Shown one piece after another: positions 49,062-58,887 of a DNA stretch of 64,000 nt (the stretch's first letter is position 1; every line of letters begins with the position of its first letter). The notes under the pieces are model-generated. The model made no database searches and had not been told where the DNA came from. It worked only from the letters and a program-made list of their open reading frames with translations. Both the position numbers and the translations under genes were made by a program. Source of the stretch: Acinetobacter genomosp. 15BJ. GTDB taxonomy: Bacteria; Pseudomonadota; Gammaproteobacteria; Pseudomonadales; Moraxellaceae. The stretch covers positions 1,471,382 to 1,535,381 of the forward strand of contig NZ_KE007347.1 in the NCBI RefSeq assembly GCF_000400715.1. The letters are read 5' to 3'.

Positions 49062-49922
49062 ATGAGTGAAAAACAAACCCGCTGCCCTAAATGTTCAACT
49101 GTGTACAAAGTGACCCTTTCACAACTCAGTGTTGCACAGGGTATGGTTTGTTGTCCGAAATGTGTCATTAACTTTAATGCATTAACCAACTTATTAGAAA
49201 CAGACAGTGAAGCGATCCCGACACCTGTCAATCGCTCACTTTTTTCTTCAATACAACCTGACAGCTCGTTTGCAGAAAAACAAATGCAGATTTTGAGCAT
49301 CTTTGATCAGAAAATTGAAAACTCAAATATTGATTTATTGACCTATCTCAACAACCTCAATTATTTCAATACTGAACCTGTTACCGCCCTACCTAATTTA
49401 AATCTGTCCGAAGATACCTTACAAATTGACCATGAGAATAATGATAAACAACATGGTTGGCTGTATTACACGCTTTGGGGGCTCGGTAATATTGCTTTAA
49501 TTTTGGTATTTGCTTTTCAGATTTTATGGTTCAACCCAAAACTGATGCATGAAAGTCCAGCCTTGAATCAGATATTTAATTATGCCTGTGGCATTTTCTC
49601 GTGCAAAACCAGTGATGAACAATATAAATATCTTAGTTTTGAAAAAGTAAAAATTAAGCGTGGAGAAAAAGATGCCACTGTTTTTTCAGGTGTGCTTCTA
49701 AATCATAATGAGAACAGCGTGGCACTCCCGCCTATTAAAGTCGTGCTCAAACAAAATGACGAAGCCGTTTTTAATGTAATGCTCAAACCACAAGATTACT
49801 TAGTCGATAGTTTGAAAACGATTCAACGCATTCCAACCAACAGCCCTTTTCGCTTCGAATTTAGCCTTCCAAAAAGTAAAAATAGCTTCAATGACTATAG
49901 TTTAGAATTTGTACAGCCCTGA
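49062..49922 (+). CDS. Zinc-ribbon DUF3426 membrane protein
   Basis: A 286-residue protein. An N-terminal MJ0042-type zinc ribbon with two Cys-x-x-Cys pairs (TRCPKCSTVYKV; MVCCPKCVINF) comes first. A variable linker follows, then a single membrane helix (~137-158; TLWGLGNIALILVFAFQILWF) and a DUF3426 domain (~165-286). I chose ATG 49062 over an upstream TTG. It is downstream of prmA in many gammaproteobacteria. Its function is unknown. Confidence 0.8.
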   Translation: MSEKQTRCPKCSTVYKVTLSQLSVAQGMVCCPKCVINFNALTNLLETDSEAIPTPVNRSLFSSIQPDSSFAEKQMQILSIFDQKIENSNIDLLTYLNNLNYFNTEPVTALPNLNLSEDTLQIDHENNDKQHGWLYYTLWGLGNIALILVFAFQILWFNPKLMHESPALNQIFNYACGIFSCKTSDEQYKYLSFEKVKIKRGEKDATVFSGVLLNHNENSVALPPIKVVLKQNDEAVFNVMLKPQDYLVDSLKTIQRIPTNSPFRFEFSLPKSKNSFNDYSLEFVQP

Positions 49923-50295
49923 AAGATCAAAAAAGTGACAAAAAAACAAAAAAAAGTGCAGTTAATTTGCTCACTTTTTCGCTGACAGTGGTATGATACG
50001 CGCCACGAATGCTTGACCTACTTACTCCTCGTAATTTATAGACAATAAAATCGTTAAACGAACTGTGCTTTTACCCAATAAGCGCATTGTTGGTTTTTTT
50101 GTTTTTAAAAGTAGGCGGTAACAAATATTTAACTATTGTTACGCTTATTTTTTACACAGCTCGAGGATTTGTGGCAAGCTAATAGTCCTTTTGTTTTAGA
50201 GTCACTGTTTTAGGATCTAAAACGGGGCTCAGTAATTTAGACCACATTTATATCACTTTACCCAAGTGATATTTTGATATTTCGGATTAACACGC
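49923..50295 (+). promoter_or_regulatory. Leader region of fis
   Basis: A 373-bp non-coding stretch. AAAAAGTG / CACTTTTT (49951-49979) is a weak terminator of the upstream gene. TG-n-TATGAT at 49989-49997 is an extended -10, so a transcript would carry a ~290-nt leader. GTTTTAG-GAT-CTAAAAC (50207-50223) is a perfect 7-bp-arm hairpin ~70 bp before fis. No riboswitch family is recognised. Confidence 0.5.
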
Positions 50296-50565
50296 ATGAA
50301 TAGCAAATCTCCTATTTTTACGGCTCAATCTGATGTCGCTCTTCGCATCCATGTAGATCGCGCAGTTCGTCATTATTTTGCACAATTGCAAGGTGAGCAA
50401 CCATCTCAAGTTTATGACATGGTTTTAGCAGAAATGGAGAAACCTCTTTTATCTGTGGTCTTAGAATATACTCGCGGTAACCAAACACGTGCCGCTGAGA
50501 TCTTAGGCCTTAACCGCGGAACTTTACGCAAAAAGTTAAAAGCTCACGGTTTAATGAGTGAATAA
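50296..50565 (+). CDS. fis: DNA-binding protein Fis
   Basis: Nucleoid-associated protein and transcription regulator (89 residues). The C-terminal helix-turn-helix is characteristic: [36 protein letters not shown]. The N-terminal beta hairpin ([15 protein letters not shown]) is divergent from E. coli, as usual outside enterobacteria. A terminator follows immediately. Confidence 0.94.
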   Translation: MNSKSPIFTAQSDVALRIHVDRAVRHYFAQLQGEQPSQVYDMVLAEMEKPLLSVVLEYTRGNQTRAAEILGLNRGTLRKKLKAHGLMSE

Positions 50566-50570
50566 TTGAT

Positions 50571-50602
50571 AAAATGCTCACGTTCTCGTGGGCATTTTTT
50601 TT
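50571..50602 (+). terminator. Intrinsic terminator after fis
   Basis: AAATGCTCACG / CGTGGGCATTT stem (one G-U pair), TTCT loop, T run. Confidence 0.9.
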
Positions 50603-50647
50603 GCCTTTTATTTTCAATCTGTAGACTTCAAACTGTTGACTAAAATC

Positions 50648-52222
50648 ATGACTATCAAACGTGCTTTAATCTCTGTATCTGATAAAACCGGAATCGTTGA
50701 ATTCGCTCAAAATCTTGTAGCTCTAGGGGTAGAAATTTTATCTACGGGCGGTACATATAAGTTGCTTAAAGACAACAATATCGCCGTAGTAGAGGTTTCT
50801 GAACATACAGGTTTTCCTGAAATGATGGATGGTCGTGTAAAAACATTACATCCAAAAATTCATGGAGGCATCTTAGCTCGTCGTGGTCTGGACGAAGCAG
50901 TGATGCAAGAACACAACATCGATCCGATTGATCTGGTGATTGTAAACCTGTATCCATTTGCAGCAACAGTAGCAAAACCGAACTGTTCACTTGCAGATGC
51001 AATCGAGAATATCGACATCGGTGGTCCAACAATGGTTCGTGCCGCTGCGAAGAACCATGCTTCAGTAGGCATTATCGTGAATGCAGCTGACTACGACACA
51101 GTCGTTGCTGAATTAAAAGCAAATGGTGCACTTTCTTACGAAACTCGTTTCGACTTAGCAGTAAAAGCATTTGAGCACACTGCACAATACGATGGCATGA
51201 TCGCATCTTATTTAGGCGCGCGCGTTGGCAAAACTGAAGGCGAAGCGGATCTGTTCCCACGTACCTTCAATACCCAACTGAATAAAGCACAAGATTTACG
51301 TTATGGTGAAAACCCTCATCAAAATGCAGCATTCTATGTAGAAGAAAATGCAAAAGAAGCATCTGTTTCTACCGCGAAGCAATTACAAGGCAAAGAACTC
51401 TCTTATAACAATATTGCAGATACCGATGCAGCACTTGAGTGTGTGAAATCATTTGCGAAGCCTGCTTGTGTGATCGTTAAACATGCTAATCCTTGCGGTG
51501 TTGCAGTTTCTCTTGACGGTATTCAAGCAGCTTATGATCTTGCTTATGCAACCGATCCTGAATCTGCTTTCGGCGGCATCATTGCATTCAACCGTGAATT
51601 GGACACTGCAACTGCACAAGCGATTGTAGATCGTCAATTTGTTGAAGTGATTATTGCACCAAGCATTGCGGATGGCGTACTCGAAATCACAGGTGCGAAA
51701 AAGAATGTACGTGTGTTGGTGTGTGGTGAGCTCCCAGCAATTGACGCTCGTGCAGCACAACTTGACTATAAACGCGTGAATGGCGGCTTATTGGTTCAAG
51801 ACCAAGATCTAGGCATGATTACTAAAGATGATCTTAAAGTTGTGACCAAACGTGCGCCAACTGAACAAGAAATCGATGATTTGATCTTTGCTTGGAAAGT
51901 AGCGAAATATGTGAAATCAAATGCAATTGTTTATGCAAAAGATCGTCAAACGATTGGTGTAGGTGCAGGTCAAATGAGCCGCGTCAACTCAGCACGTATT
52001 GCAGCGATTAAAGCTGAACATGCAGGTTTAGTGGTTGAAGGTGCAGTTATGGCATCTGATGCATTCTTCCCATTCCGTGATGGTATTGATAATGCGGCTA
52101 AGGCTGGTATTAAATGTATTATCCAACCAGGCGGTTCAATGCGCGATGAAGAAACCATTGCAGCAGCGGATGAAGCTGGCATTGCCATGGTGTTCACGGG
52201 TATGCGTCACTTCCGTCACTAA
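50648..52222 (+). CDS. purH: Bifunctional AICAR formyltransferase / IMP cyclohydrolase
   Basis: Last two steps to IMP. The 524-residue enzyme has an N-terminal cyclohydrolase ([48 protein letters not shown]) and a C-terminal formyltransferase ([38 protein letters not shown]). I chose ATG 50648 over an upstream start that adds 20 unrelated residues. It is paired with purD 200 bp downstream, as in E. coli purHD, but a repeat element lies between. Confidence 0.97.
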   Translation: MTIKRALISVSDKTGIVEFAQNLVALGVEILSTGGTYKLLKDNNIAVVEVSEHTGFPEMMDGRVKTLHPKIHGGILARRGLDEAVMQEHNIDPIDLVIVNLYPFAATVAKPNCSLADAIENIDIGGPTMVRAAAKNHASVGIIVNAADYDTVVAELKANGALSYETRFDLAVKAFEHTAQYDGMIASYLGARVGKTEGEADLFPRTFNTQLNKAQDLRYGENPHQNAAFYVEENAKEASVSTAKQLQGKELSYNNIADTDAALECVKSFAKPACVIVKHANPCGVAVSLDGIQAAYDLAYATDPESAFGGIIAFNRELDTATAQAIVDRQFVEVIIAPSIADGVLEITGAKKNVRVLVCGELPAIDARAAQLDYKRVNGGLLVQDQDLGMITKDDLKVVTKRAPTEQEIDDLIFAWKVAKYVKSNAIVYAKDRQTIGVGAGQMSRVNSARIAAIKAEHAGLVVEGAVMASDAFFPFRDGIDNAAKAGIKCIIQPGGSMRDEETIAAADEAGIAMVFTGMRHFRH

Positions 52223-52250
52223 TGCTACTTTAAAGATTCCATCTTATTTA

Positions 52251-52362
52251 CCTCCCTCTAAATCTCCCTCCTAAAAAGGAGGGAGACTATATCAATATGG
52301 GTTCCCTCCTTTTTAGGAGATGAGGAACGATTGTAGTTCCGCAAGGGAGAGGTTAAGAGGGA
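52251..52362. repeat. Palindromic extragenic repeat element (MITE/REP-like)
   Basis: A 112-bp element between purH and purD with imperfect terminal inverted repeats. The left end reads TCCCTCTAAATCTCCCT. The right end, reversed and complemented, reads TCCCTCTTAACCTCTCCCT. Inside are a perfect hairpin CTCCCTCC-TAAAAA-GGAGGGAG and a GGAACGAT..AGTTCC hairpin. It has no coding capacity. It looks like a non-autonomous repeat of the kind spread between Acinetobacter genes. Confidence 0.7.
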
Positions 52363-52419
52363 CTTTTTTATTCTGAACAGGTATATTCTTAGATACTGAA
52401 AAAGGGAAATAACTTAATA

Positions 52420-53706
52420 ATGAATATTTTAGTTTTGGGTAGCGGTGGCCGTGAACATGCACTTGCATGGAAAATCGCACAAGATGCAAAAGTCACTCAA
52501 GTTTTCGTTGCACCGGGTAATGCAGGTACGGCAACAGAAGACAAATGTACAAACGTAGAGCTTAATATTCTAGACAATCCAGCAATCATCGCATTTGCAA
52601 AAGCAAATGATATTGCATTGGTGATTGTTGGTCCTGAAGCACCATTAGTCAATGGTGTGGTAGATGCAGCACGTGAAGCAGGTTTAAAAATCTGGGGCCC
52701 AACCCAGTACGCTGCACAGCTTGAAGGCTCTAAAGCATTTGCCAAACATTTCTTAAAACGCCACAACATTCCTACCGCTTTTTATGACGTTTTCACTGAA
52801 GTGGATGCGGCAAAAACCTACGTTGAAAAAAATGGCGCACCTATCGTGATTAAAGCAGACGGTCTAGCTGCAGGTAAAGGCGTAATCGTGGCAATGACCA
52901 ACGAAGAAGCTTTTGCTGCGATTGACGATATGCTTGCAGGTAATAAGTTTGGTGATGCAGGTTCACGTGTTGTTATCGAGCAGTTCCTTGCGGGCGAAGA
53001 AGCAAGCTTCATTTGCATGATCGATGGCAACAACATTTTGCCAATGGCAACGTCACAAGACCACAAGCGTATCTTTGAAGGCGACCAAGGTCCAAACACT
53101 GGCGGTATGGGTGCTTACTCTCCTGCTCCTGTGGTAACCTCAGAAGTGTTTGAACGTGTCATGAACGAAGTGATGCGCCCGACTGTTGACGGTATGGCAG
53201 CGGATGGTCATGTTTACACTGGCTTCTTATATGCTGGCTTGATGATTGATGAACAAGGTCAACCACGTGTGATCGAGTTCAACTGCCGCTTTGGCGATCC
53301 TGAAACTCAACCAATCATGATGCGTTTAAAATCATCTTTGGTTGATTTAGTTGAAGCAGGTATTGCAGGTAACTTACCAAGCGAAGCTGAATGGGATGAA
53401 CGTAAGTCAATTGGTATCGTACTCGCAGCGGAAGGTTATCCAGAAACCGTACGTAACGGTGATGTGATTTCAGGTCTTGGTAAGTCTCCAGAAGACACCA
53501 AGATTTTCCATGCAGGCACGGCGATGAGCGCTGATGGACATGTGATTACCGCTGGTGGTCGCGTACTGTGTGTGACTGCACTGGGTGATACCGTACTCGA
53601 AGCACAAATCAATGCGCTAGAAGTATGCGGCCAAGTAACCTTTACAGGTATGCAATACCGTAGTGACATCGGTTACCGCGCAATTGCTCGCGAAAAAGCT
53701 GAATAA
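52420..53706 (+). CDS. purD: Phosphoribosylamine-glycine ligase
   Basis: Second step of purine synthesis (GAR synthetase). The 428-residue ATP-grasp enzyme starts ILVLGSGGREHALAWKI. ATP-binding and metal motifs include IVIKADGLAAGKGVIVA, DHKRIFEGDQGPNTGGMGAYSP and VIEFNCRFGDPETQ. It ends at a strong terminator. Confidence 0.97.
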   Translation: MNILVLGSGGREHALAWKIAQDAKVTQVFVAPGNAGTATEDKCTNVELNILDNPAIIAFAKANDIALVIVGPEAPLVNGVVDAAREAGLKIWGPTQYAAQLEGSKAFAKHFLKRHNIPTAFYDVFTEVDAAKTYVEKNGAPIVIKADGLAAGKGVIVAMTNEEAFAAIDDMLAGNKFGDAGSRVVIEQFLAGEEASFICMIDGNNILPMATSQDHKRIFEGDQGPNTGGMGAYSPAPVVTSEVFERVMNEVMRPTVDGMAADGHVYTGFLYAGLMIDEQGQPRVIEFNCRFGDPETQPIMMRLKSSLVDLVEAGIAGNLPSEAEWDERKSIGIVLAAEGYPETVRNGDVISGLGKSPEDTKIFHAGTAMSADGHVITAGGRVLCVTALGDTVLEAQINALEVCGQVTFTGMQYRSDIGYRAIAREKAE

Positions 53707-53718
53707 GCTTTTGTGAGC

Positions 53719-53748
53719 AAAAAAAGCCTTCTTCGGAAGGCTTTTTTT
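53719..53748 (+). terminator. Intrinsic terminator after purD
   Basis: AAGCCTTC / GAAGGCTT stem with a TTCG tetraloop and a T run. Confidence 0.92.
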
Positions 53749-54317
53749 ATTCCATAAACAGCATAAATATGAATTCTATATTCATTATTTAAATATAAAA
53801 TTCAGAAAAATATATATTTATTATTCAATTGATTCCTCTCTCTATATTTTTGGAAAAATTCATAAAACTATCATTTATTTATATTTACTTAGACCATTAT
53901 TTTCTTCAAGCAAGCAGATTGTTAAGCTTCAAAGTACAAGCTGTTCCACTATAACCGCCCATAAATTGTTGCTATGATTGCCGAAATTTTAGATGTTGTT
54001 TTTATGTTAACTGTATATTCTTTTTCATTATTTTTAAATGTCTAGAATATTGAACCTAACAAAACAAATTGCAGCTAAATCCAAATTTGATTTGAAAATG
54101 AGATGAACAGTTGGTTCCTATCTGTATATACTGAATCGGAACATGAATATTCATCTACTTTTCGGATGTTGTAGATCTATCACACTTGTTCAAACTTTAA
54201 GAATAATTCAGGGATTGTTTTGAGTGCGATGTCAATTTACAACATACAAACCTATTGCAATCATTAATGCTAGAGAAATGATGATTTTCTCGACATTTTT
54301 CCGATTAGGATTTATAC
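53749..54317. other. Long non-coding region upstream of metQ
   Basis: About 570 bp, very AT-rich in its first half, with no open frame or recognised RNA. GAGAAA / TTTTCTC (54273-54291) is a small hairpin just before metQ. I looked for SAM riboswitch cores and saw none. It may hold the metQ promoter and an unrecognised regulator site. Confidence 0.4.
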
Positions 54318-55193
54318 ATGAAAAAGCTGATTAGTCTTTTTTTAAGTGTGTCTGTGTTATTACTTGCGGCCTGCAGTAAACAACCAGATACCGCATCTAC
54401 CGAACAAAAAGGTGATGCTGCTGCATTACAAACCGTTGTAATCGCTTCTACAGGTTCAGACGCTGATATTTGGCGTTATATCGCAACATTACCAGAAACT
54501 AAAGCCGCTGGACTTAAACTCGAAATCAAGAACTTCACAGACTACGTTGCAATGAACACTGCAGCCGCGAATAAAGAAGTTGATTTGAATGCATTCCAGT
54601 CATACGCTTATCTTGTCGCATTCAATGCTGCTAATAAAGATAAGATTGCGCCTGTTTCGACCACTTACTTAGAACCAATGGGTATTTACTCAAGCAAAGT
54701 AAAGAAAGTTGAAGAGTTTGCTGAAGGTGCAACCATTGCGATTCCAAATGATGGTGCGAATGAATCACGTGCTTTATTACTTTTACAAAGTGCTGGCTTG
54801 ATCAAATTAAAAGCTGAGTTCGACCCTGTAAAAGGCACGCCTGCTGACATTATCGAAAACAGCAAAAAAATTGTGATCAAACCAATCCAAATGGCAACTG
54901 CTGTACGTGTTAAAGACGAAGTTGATGCGATTTTGTTGGGTAATACACTTGCAATGGAAGGTGGTTTAAACGTTCTTAAAGATGCAATCTACTATGAACC
55001 AGTTGATCAAAGTACCAAATTAAATGTCAATGTATTGGCAACAGCAGAATCACGTAAAGATGATGCCGTGCTCCAAAAAGTTGGCGCGCTTTACCATACT
55101 GAAGCTGTGAAGCAGTATGTACAAGAACACTTTGCTGGTACGAAAGTTGACGTAAATAAACCAACAAGCTACCTCACAGAAGCGAATTCGTAA
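54318..55193 (+). CDS. metQ: D-methionine-binding lipoprotein MetQ
   Basis: Substrate-binding protein of the MetNIQ methionine ABC importer (291 residues). It has a lipoprotein signal (LFLSVSVLLLAAC, Cys19). The NlpA/MetQ fold shows VIASTGSDADIWRYIATLP, VDLNAFQSYAYL, STTYLEPMGIYSSK and IPNDGANESRALLLLQSAGLI. It is the first gene of metQ-metN-metI, the reverse of the E. coli gene order. A terminator separates it from metN. Confidence 0.93.
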   Translation: MKKLISLFLSVSVLLLAACSKQPDTASTEQKGDAAALQTVVIASTGSDADIWRYIATLPETKAAGLKLEIKNFTDYVAMNTAAANKEVDLNAFQSYAYLVAFNAANKDKIAPVSTTYLEPMGIYSSKVKKVEEFAEGATIAIPNDGANESRALLLLQSAGLIKLKAEFDPVKGTPADIIENSKKIVIKPIQMATAVRVKDEVDAILLGNTLAMEGGLNVLKDAIYYEPVDQSTKLNVNVLATAESRKDDAVLQKVGALYHTEAVKQYVQEHFAGTKVDVNKPTSYLTEANS

Positions 55194-55209
55194 TATAATA
55201 CCCTCAAAT

Positions 55210-55240
55210 AAAACAGGCAAAGTGATTTTGCCTGTTTTTT
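55210..55240 (+). terminator. Terminator between metQ and metN
   Basis: AAAACAGGCAAA / TTTGCCTGTTTT stem with a T run. It would reduce expression of metNI relative to metQ, as is common for binding proteins. Confidence 0.8.
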
Positions 55241-55264
55241 CTTTTTTGCATAGTATTGACGAAC

Positions 55265-56293
55265 ATGATCCAATTTAAAAACATTTCGAAACACTATCAG
55301 TTAAAAGGTCAAACGATTAACGCGCTGGATCAGATTAATTTAGAGATCCCCGACGGTAGTATCTTTGGCATTATTGGCTACAGTGGTGCAGGTAAAAGTA
55401 CGCTTATCCGTATGATTAATTTACTTGAGCGCCCGACTCAGGGACAAGTGATCATTAATCAAAAAGATTTTACCGCAATGGATGCGCGTACACTTCGTCA
55501 AGAACGTGCAAATATCGGCATGATCTTTCAGCACTTCAATTTACTTCAGACTAAAACCGTGTCTGAAAATATTGAAATACCGCTGAAATTATTAGGTCAT
55601 AGCAAAGCAGAACGAGAAAAACGCCTCGCCGAATTACTTGATTTCATTGATCTCAAACATAAAAAAGATGCCTACCCTGATGAACTTTCAGGTGGTCAAA
55701 AACAACGTGTCGGGATTGCACGTGCACTTGCAAATCATCCTAAGATTTTACTCTGCGATGAAGCAACCTCTGCCCTTGATCCACAAACCACTAAATCAGT
55801 TTTGGCTTTATTAAAAAAGATCAATCAAGAACAGAACATTACCATTGTCATGGTGACCCATGAAATGGATGTGATTGAATCGGTTTGTGATTATGTTGCT
55901 GTGATGGAAGCTGGTCATGTGATTGAAACTGGTCCGACATTGGATATTTTCAGTCAGCCACAGCATCCAACCACCAAGACCTTTATTCAAACGGTATTGC
56001 AACAACAGTTGCCGATCAATATTCTGAATAATCTTGAACACAAGCATCATAATAGTATTTACAGTTTGCAGTTCTTAGGTACATCAGCACAAGAAACCGT
56101 GATTCAGGCTGCGATTAAGCAATTTGATATCAGTCTAAATATTCTTTTCGCGAACATGACAGAAATTAATGGCACCGTGATTGGACAAATGTTCATCCAA
56201 CTCTTAGGTGATCCGCTGACCATTCAAGAAACTGTTAAATTTCTTGAGCTTCAAGGCGTGAAAGTTGAACAGTCTGGAGTGGTTAGCCAATGA
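55265..56293 (+). CDS. metN: Methionine ABC transporter ATP-binding protein
   Basis: ATPase of the methionine importer. The 342 residues have Walker A GYSGAGKST, signature LSGGQKQRVGIARALA and Walker B ILLCDEATSALD. A C-terminal NIL/ACT-like regulatory domain (~250-342) mediates feedback by methionine. I chose ATG 55265; a TTG at 55256 would add 3 residues. It overlaps metI by 4 bp. Confidence 0.95.
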   Translation: MIQFKNISKHYQLKGQTINALDQINLEIPDGSIFGIIGYSGAGKSTLIRMINLLERPTQGQVIINQKDFTAMDARTLRQERANIGMIFQHFNLLQTKTVSENIEIPLKLLGHSKAEREKRLAELLDFIDLKHKKDAYPDELSGGQKQRVGIARALANHPKILLCDEATSALDPQTTKSVLALLKKINQEQNITIVMVTHEMDVIESVCDYVAVMEAGHVIETGPTLDIFSQPQHPTTKTFIQTVLQQQLPINILNNLEHKHHNSIYSLQFLGTSAQETVIQAAIKQFDISLNILFANMTEINGTVIGQMFIQLLGDPLTIQETVKFLELQGVKVEQSGVVSQ

Positions 56294-56985
56294 GAGATTT
56301 AATCGTACAATGGTTGACCCAAGTCACCGCTCCATTTTGGCATAGTTCCTTATCCATCGACCAATTTGTTACAGCACTACAAGAAACCTTCCAAATGGTA
56401 TTCTTCTCGCTGCTGTTTGGCTGTATTTGGGGACTTATCCAAGGCATTACCTTAGTGGTTACCCGTACGGGTGGTATTTTACAAAATCGCGCGATTTATT
56501 ATTTCCTCAATCCGATTGTGAATGCACTGCGCTCTCTTCCCTTCATTATCTTACTGATTGCTGTTATTCCACTGACCAAAATGTTAGTTGGAACATCAAT
56601 TGGGACTTGGGCTGCGATTGTACCTTTAACCATTTATGTCGGCCCATATTTAGGTCGTTTAATTGAAACTTCGTTACTTGAAGTGAATGAAGGCATTGTC
56701 GAATCCGCTCAGGCAATGGGTGCATCACCTTGGCAAATTATCTTTAAGTTTATCATCCCTGAAGCACGTAGCTCTCTGATTCTGAATTTAACTACGGGTA
56801 CAATCTCGCTCATCGGTGCGACAGCGATGGCAGGTGCTGTTGGTGCTGGTGGTATTGGTGATTTAGCAATTTCTTATGGCTACCAGCGTTTCGACACCAG
56901 TGTGGTGATTTTAACGGTCATCGTGTTATTACTACTGGTTCAAATGGTACAAATGCTCGGTGATTGGCTAGCAAAACTGCGATAG
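56290..56985 (+). CDS. metI: Methionine ABC transporter permease
   Basis: Membrane subunit of the methionine importer (231 residues, about five helices). The EAA loop, which contacts MetN, is ESAQAMGASPWQIIFKFIIPEARS. IYYFLNPIVNALRSLPFIILLIAVIPLTK is a conserved core. Its start overlaps the metN stop by 4 bp (ATGA), so translation is coupled. Confidence 0.95.
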   Translation: MRDLIVQWLTQVTAPFWHSSLSIDQFVTALQETFQMVFFSLLFGCIWGLIQGITLVVTRTGGILQNRAIYYFLNPIVNALRSLPFIILLIAVIPLTKMLVGTSIGTWAAIVPLTIYVGPYLGRLIETSLLEVNEGIVESAQAMGASPWQIIFKFIIPEARSSLILNLTTGTISLIGATAMAGAVGAGGIGDLAISYGYQRFDTSVVILTVIVLLLLVQMVQMLGDWLAKLR

Positions 56986-56996
56986 TAAACAAATAG

Positions 56997-57024
56997 AAAA
57001 AGCGCTCATCAAGAGCGTTTTTTT
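56997..57024 (+). terminator. Intrinsic terminator after metI
   Basis: CGCTC / GAGCG stem, ATCAA loop, flanked by A and T runs. It may also serve the convergent amidohydrolase gene. Confidence 0.85.
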
Positions 57025-57040
57025 ATGTCTTATATTTTAC

Positions 57041-57907
57041 CTATGGAAAATAAACTTCATTCGCTGCCTTAAAGGTATTGACATGCAATGGCACTAAATC
57101 ATCCAGTGCCTGATACCCTCCGGCCAAAACGAACAGCATTGGAATTTTCATTTTCTTGGCCATATCAAAGACAATTCGGTCACGTTCAAATAATAATTCA
57201 GTGCTAAACCATTTAGAGCCGTATTTATCATGTTGATGGCAGTCCATGCCTGCTTGATAAATAATTAAATCTGTATCCCAACCGGATGCATACTGAAAGG
57301 CCTCAAACAGCGCCTCACGGTACAATTCAAAATTACCTTGTTTGGGATGAATATAACGGGTCAAACTGCGCTCACTGGCCTTACAGCCAAAACGGATCCC
57401 AAAAATTCCAAAATTAATCAGATTGGTCATACGGTTGGTGAAGATAGCTGTGCCATCTCCCCCATGTTGATCACAGTCCAAAACAAAGATGCGTTTTTCA
57501 GGATATTGCTTTGCCACCAGTGCCAAGCCATTGAACGTGCAATAAGCTGCCCCTGACTCATAACTTGCATGATGAAATCCTTGGGCAATATTTGCAGCAA
57601 TCCCTTCTTTCAAAGCAATTTCAGCGCCCAGTAATTGCCCTGCCTGAACCGATAAAATCGCATCTCTCAGTTGTTCATTCCATGGCTTAAAGCCTTGAAT
57701 GGTTGCAAATGCAGTTTCTCCAGATATAAAAGCATCCACATACTGTGGATTGTGCAATTTCTTTAACAACTCCACATCTATGCTGCCTGGATCTATCAAT
57801 TCAACCATCTGTTGAGCACGTAATACATCCGCAACAGCAGTGAGTTTTTCCATACTATTGGTATGCGTTCGTGCAAAATAGCGTGGTGAATAACAGGCTT
57901 TTAGCAT
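57041..57907 (-). CDS. Histone-deacetylase-like amidohydrolase
   Basis: A 288-residue zinc hydrolase of the arginase/HDAC fold. Paired histidines His112-His113 (GFHHASYESG), zinc ligands Asp146 and His148 (DCDQHGGDGT) and Asp221 (QAGMD) are present. LAGGYQAL marks the catalytic loop region. Bacterial members deacetylate polyamines, acetoin-pathway or small-molecule substrates (AcuC, AphA/HDLP), but the substrate here is not known. It overlaps the upstream unknown gene by 7 bp, which ties the two together. Confidence 0.88.
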   Translation of the reverse strand: MLKACYSPRYFARTHTNSMEKLTAVADVLRAQQMVELIDPGSIDVELLKKLHNPQYVDAFISGETAFATIQGFKPWNEQLRDAILSVQAGQLLGAEIALKEGIAANIAQGFHHASYESGAAYCTFNGLALVAKQYPEKRIFVLDCDQHGGDGTAIFTNRMTNLINFGIFGIRFGCKASERSLTRYIHPKQGNFELYREALFEAFQYASGWDTDLIIYQAGMDCHQHDKYGSKWFSTELLFERDRIVFDMAKKMKIPMLFVLAGGYQALDDLVPLHVNTFKAANEVYFP

Positions 57908-58887
57908 GGATGTCCTACGTAAATCTGATCACGCGCAATTTCCATCAGCTGACTCAATTCGGTTGTATCAGGTCTAAATAATCCATTATCGACCTGTTGT
58001 TTAAAGTGATATCCAAATGCCCGAGCACGATTTTGTGGCGAAACTGCCAAGGTTGTTAAACGTAGAAACCAAAAACCATTCATTTCAGTGATTGGAATCA
58101 CATAGCCCTTATATTGTTTATTTTTATGTTTAGTCAGCTGTTCAATGTCATAGCTAGCTGAAAACAAACTGCCCGCAGGTAACCGCACACCATTCATCAT
58201 TAAAGGAACCAAACTGATACAGGAATGATTATCCCCCATATTTAACTTTTCCATCATAATCGGTTGTTCTTGCTCATCAACAAAAATATTGATTTCACCC
58301 TGTCTTAATAAACGATGGTGTGCGATGCGCAAGAAGAATTTCTCTGCCATCGGGCAAGAGCCTACTTTAGGTTTTTCCTCTAAAGCCTGACACTCAATCA
58401 TGCCAATCTGCTGTGCTTTTTGCGGCAGGATAATATCGCTGAGTAGCTGACAAATCAGCTTGCTCTCTTCGAGCTCAGCATATTCATGCATGACTCTTAA
58501 CTTTGCTTGAAACTCGACTTCCTGCTGTAAGCTCTGTGCAAAACTTTCTTGTGGGTTTAAACGCTGCAAGCATTGTTGGACGTTTATATTGGTATCCAAA
58601 TTACGCCATGTTTCTAACTCTAAGCCATAAGATAAGCTTTGATTAAGAATATTACGTAAAGCTTTGGTCTCATATTCTTCAAAAATACGGAAGTCCTGAA
58701 ACCCGATTGGATCCCTAACTTGAGAAACAAACTCTGCAATAACACGCGTCGCCTGCGTATAGCCACAACCCCGACGTTCAGTCTGATGACTAAAATGCTC
58801 ATTCAGCATTTCTGTAAGTTTGGCAGAGAGCGGATATAAATACTTTTTAAAGATAACGACCACTTCATGATCGATCAGCTCAGACAT
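57901..58887 (-). CDS. Hypothetical protein coupled to the amidohydrolase
   Basis: A 328-residue soluble protein; I do not recognise the family. The N-terminal ~150 residues look helical with a Cys-Gly-Tyr near the start (RRGCGYTQATRVI). The C-terminal half looks like a beta-rich domain (INIFVDEQEQPIMMEKLN; KGYVIPITEMNGFWFLRLTTLA). It ends in a Cys. Translation overlaps the HDAC-like gene, so both probably act in one pathway. Confidence 0.65.
   Translation of the reverse strand: MSELIDHEVVVIFKKYLYPLSAKLTEMLNEHFSHQTERRGCGYTQATRVIAEFVSQVRDPIGFQDFRIFEEYETKALRNILNQSLSYGLELETWRNLDTNINVQQCLQRLNPQESFAQSLQQEVEFQAKLRVMHEYAELEESKLICQLLSDIILPQKAQQIGMIECQALEEKPKVGSCPMAEKFFLRIAHHRLLRQGEINIFVDEQEQPIMMEKLNMGDNHSCISLVPLMMNGVRLPAGSLFSASYDIEQLTKHKNKQYKGYVIPITEMNGFWFLRLTTLAVSPQNRARAFGYHFKQQVDNGLFRPDTTELSQLMEIARDQIYVGHPC

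Noticed and set aside
53749..54317. SAM riboswitch upstream of metQ
   Set aside because: No recognisable SAM-I, SAM-II or SAM-III core was seen.
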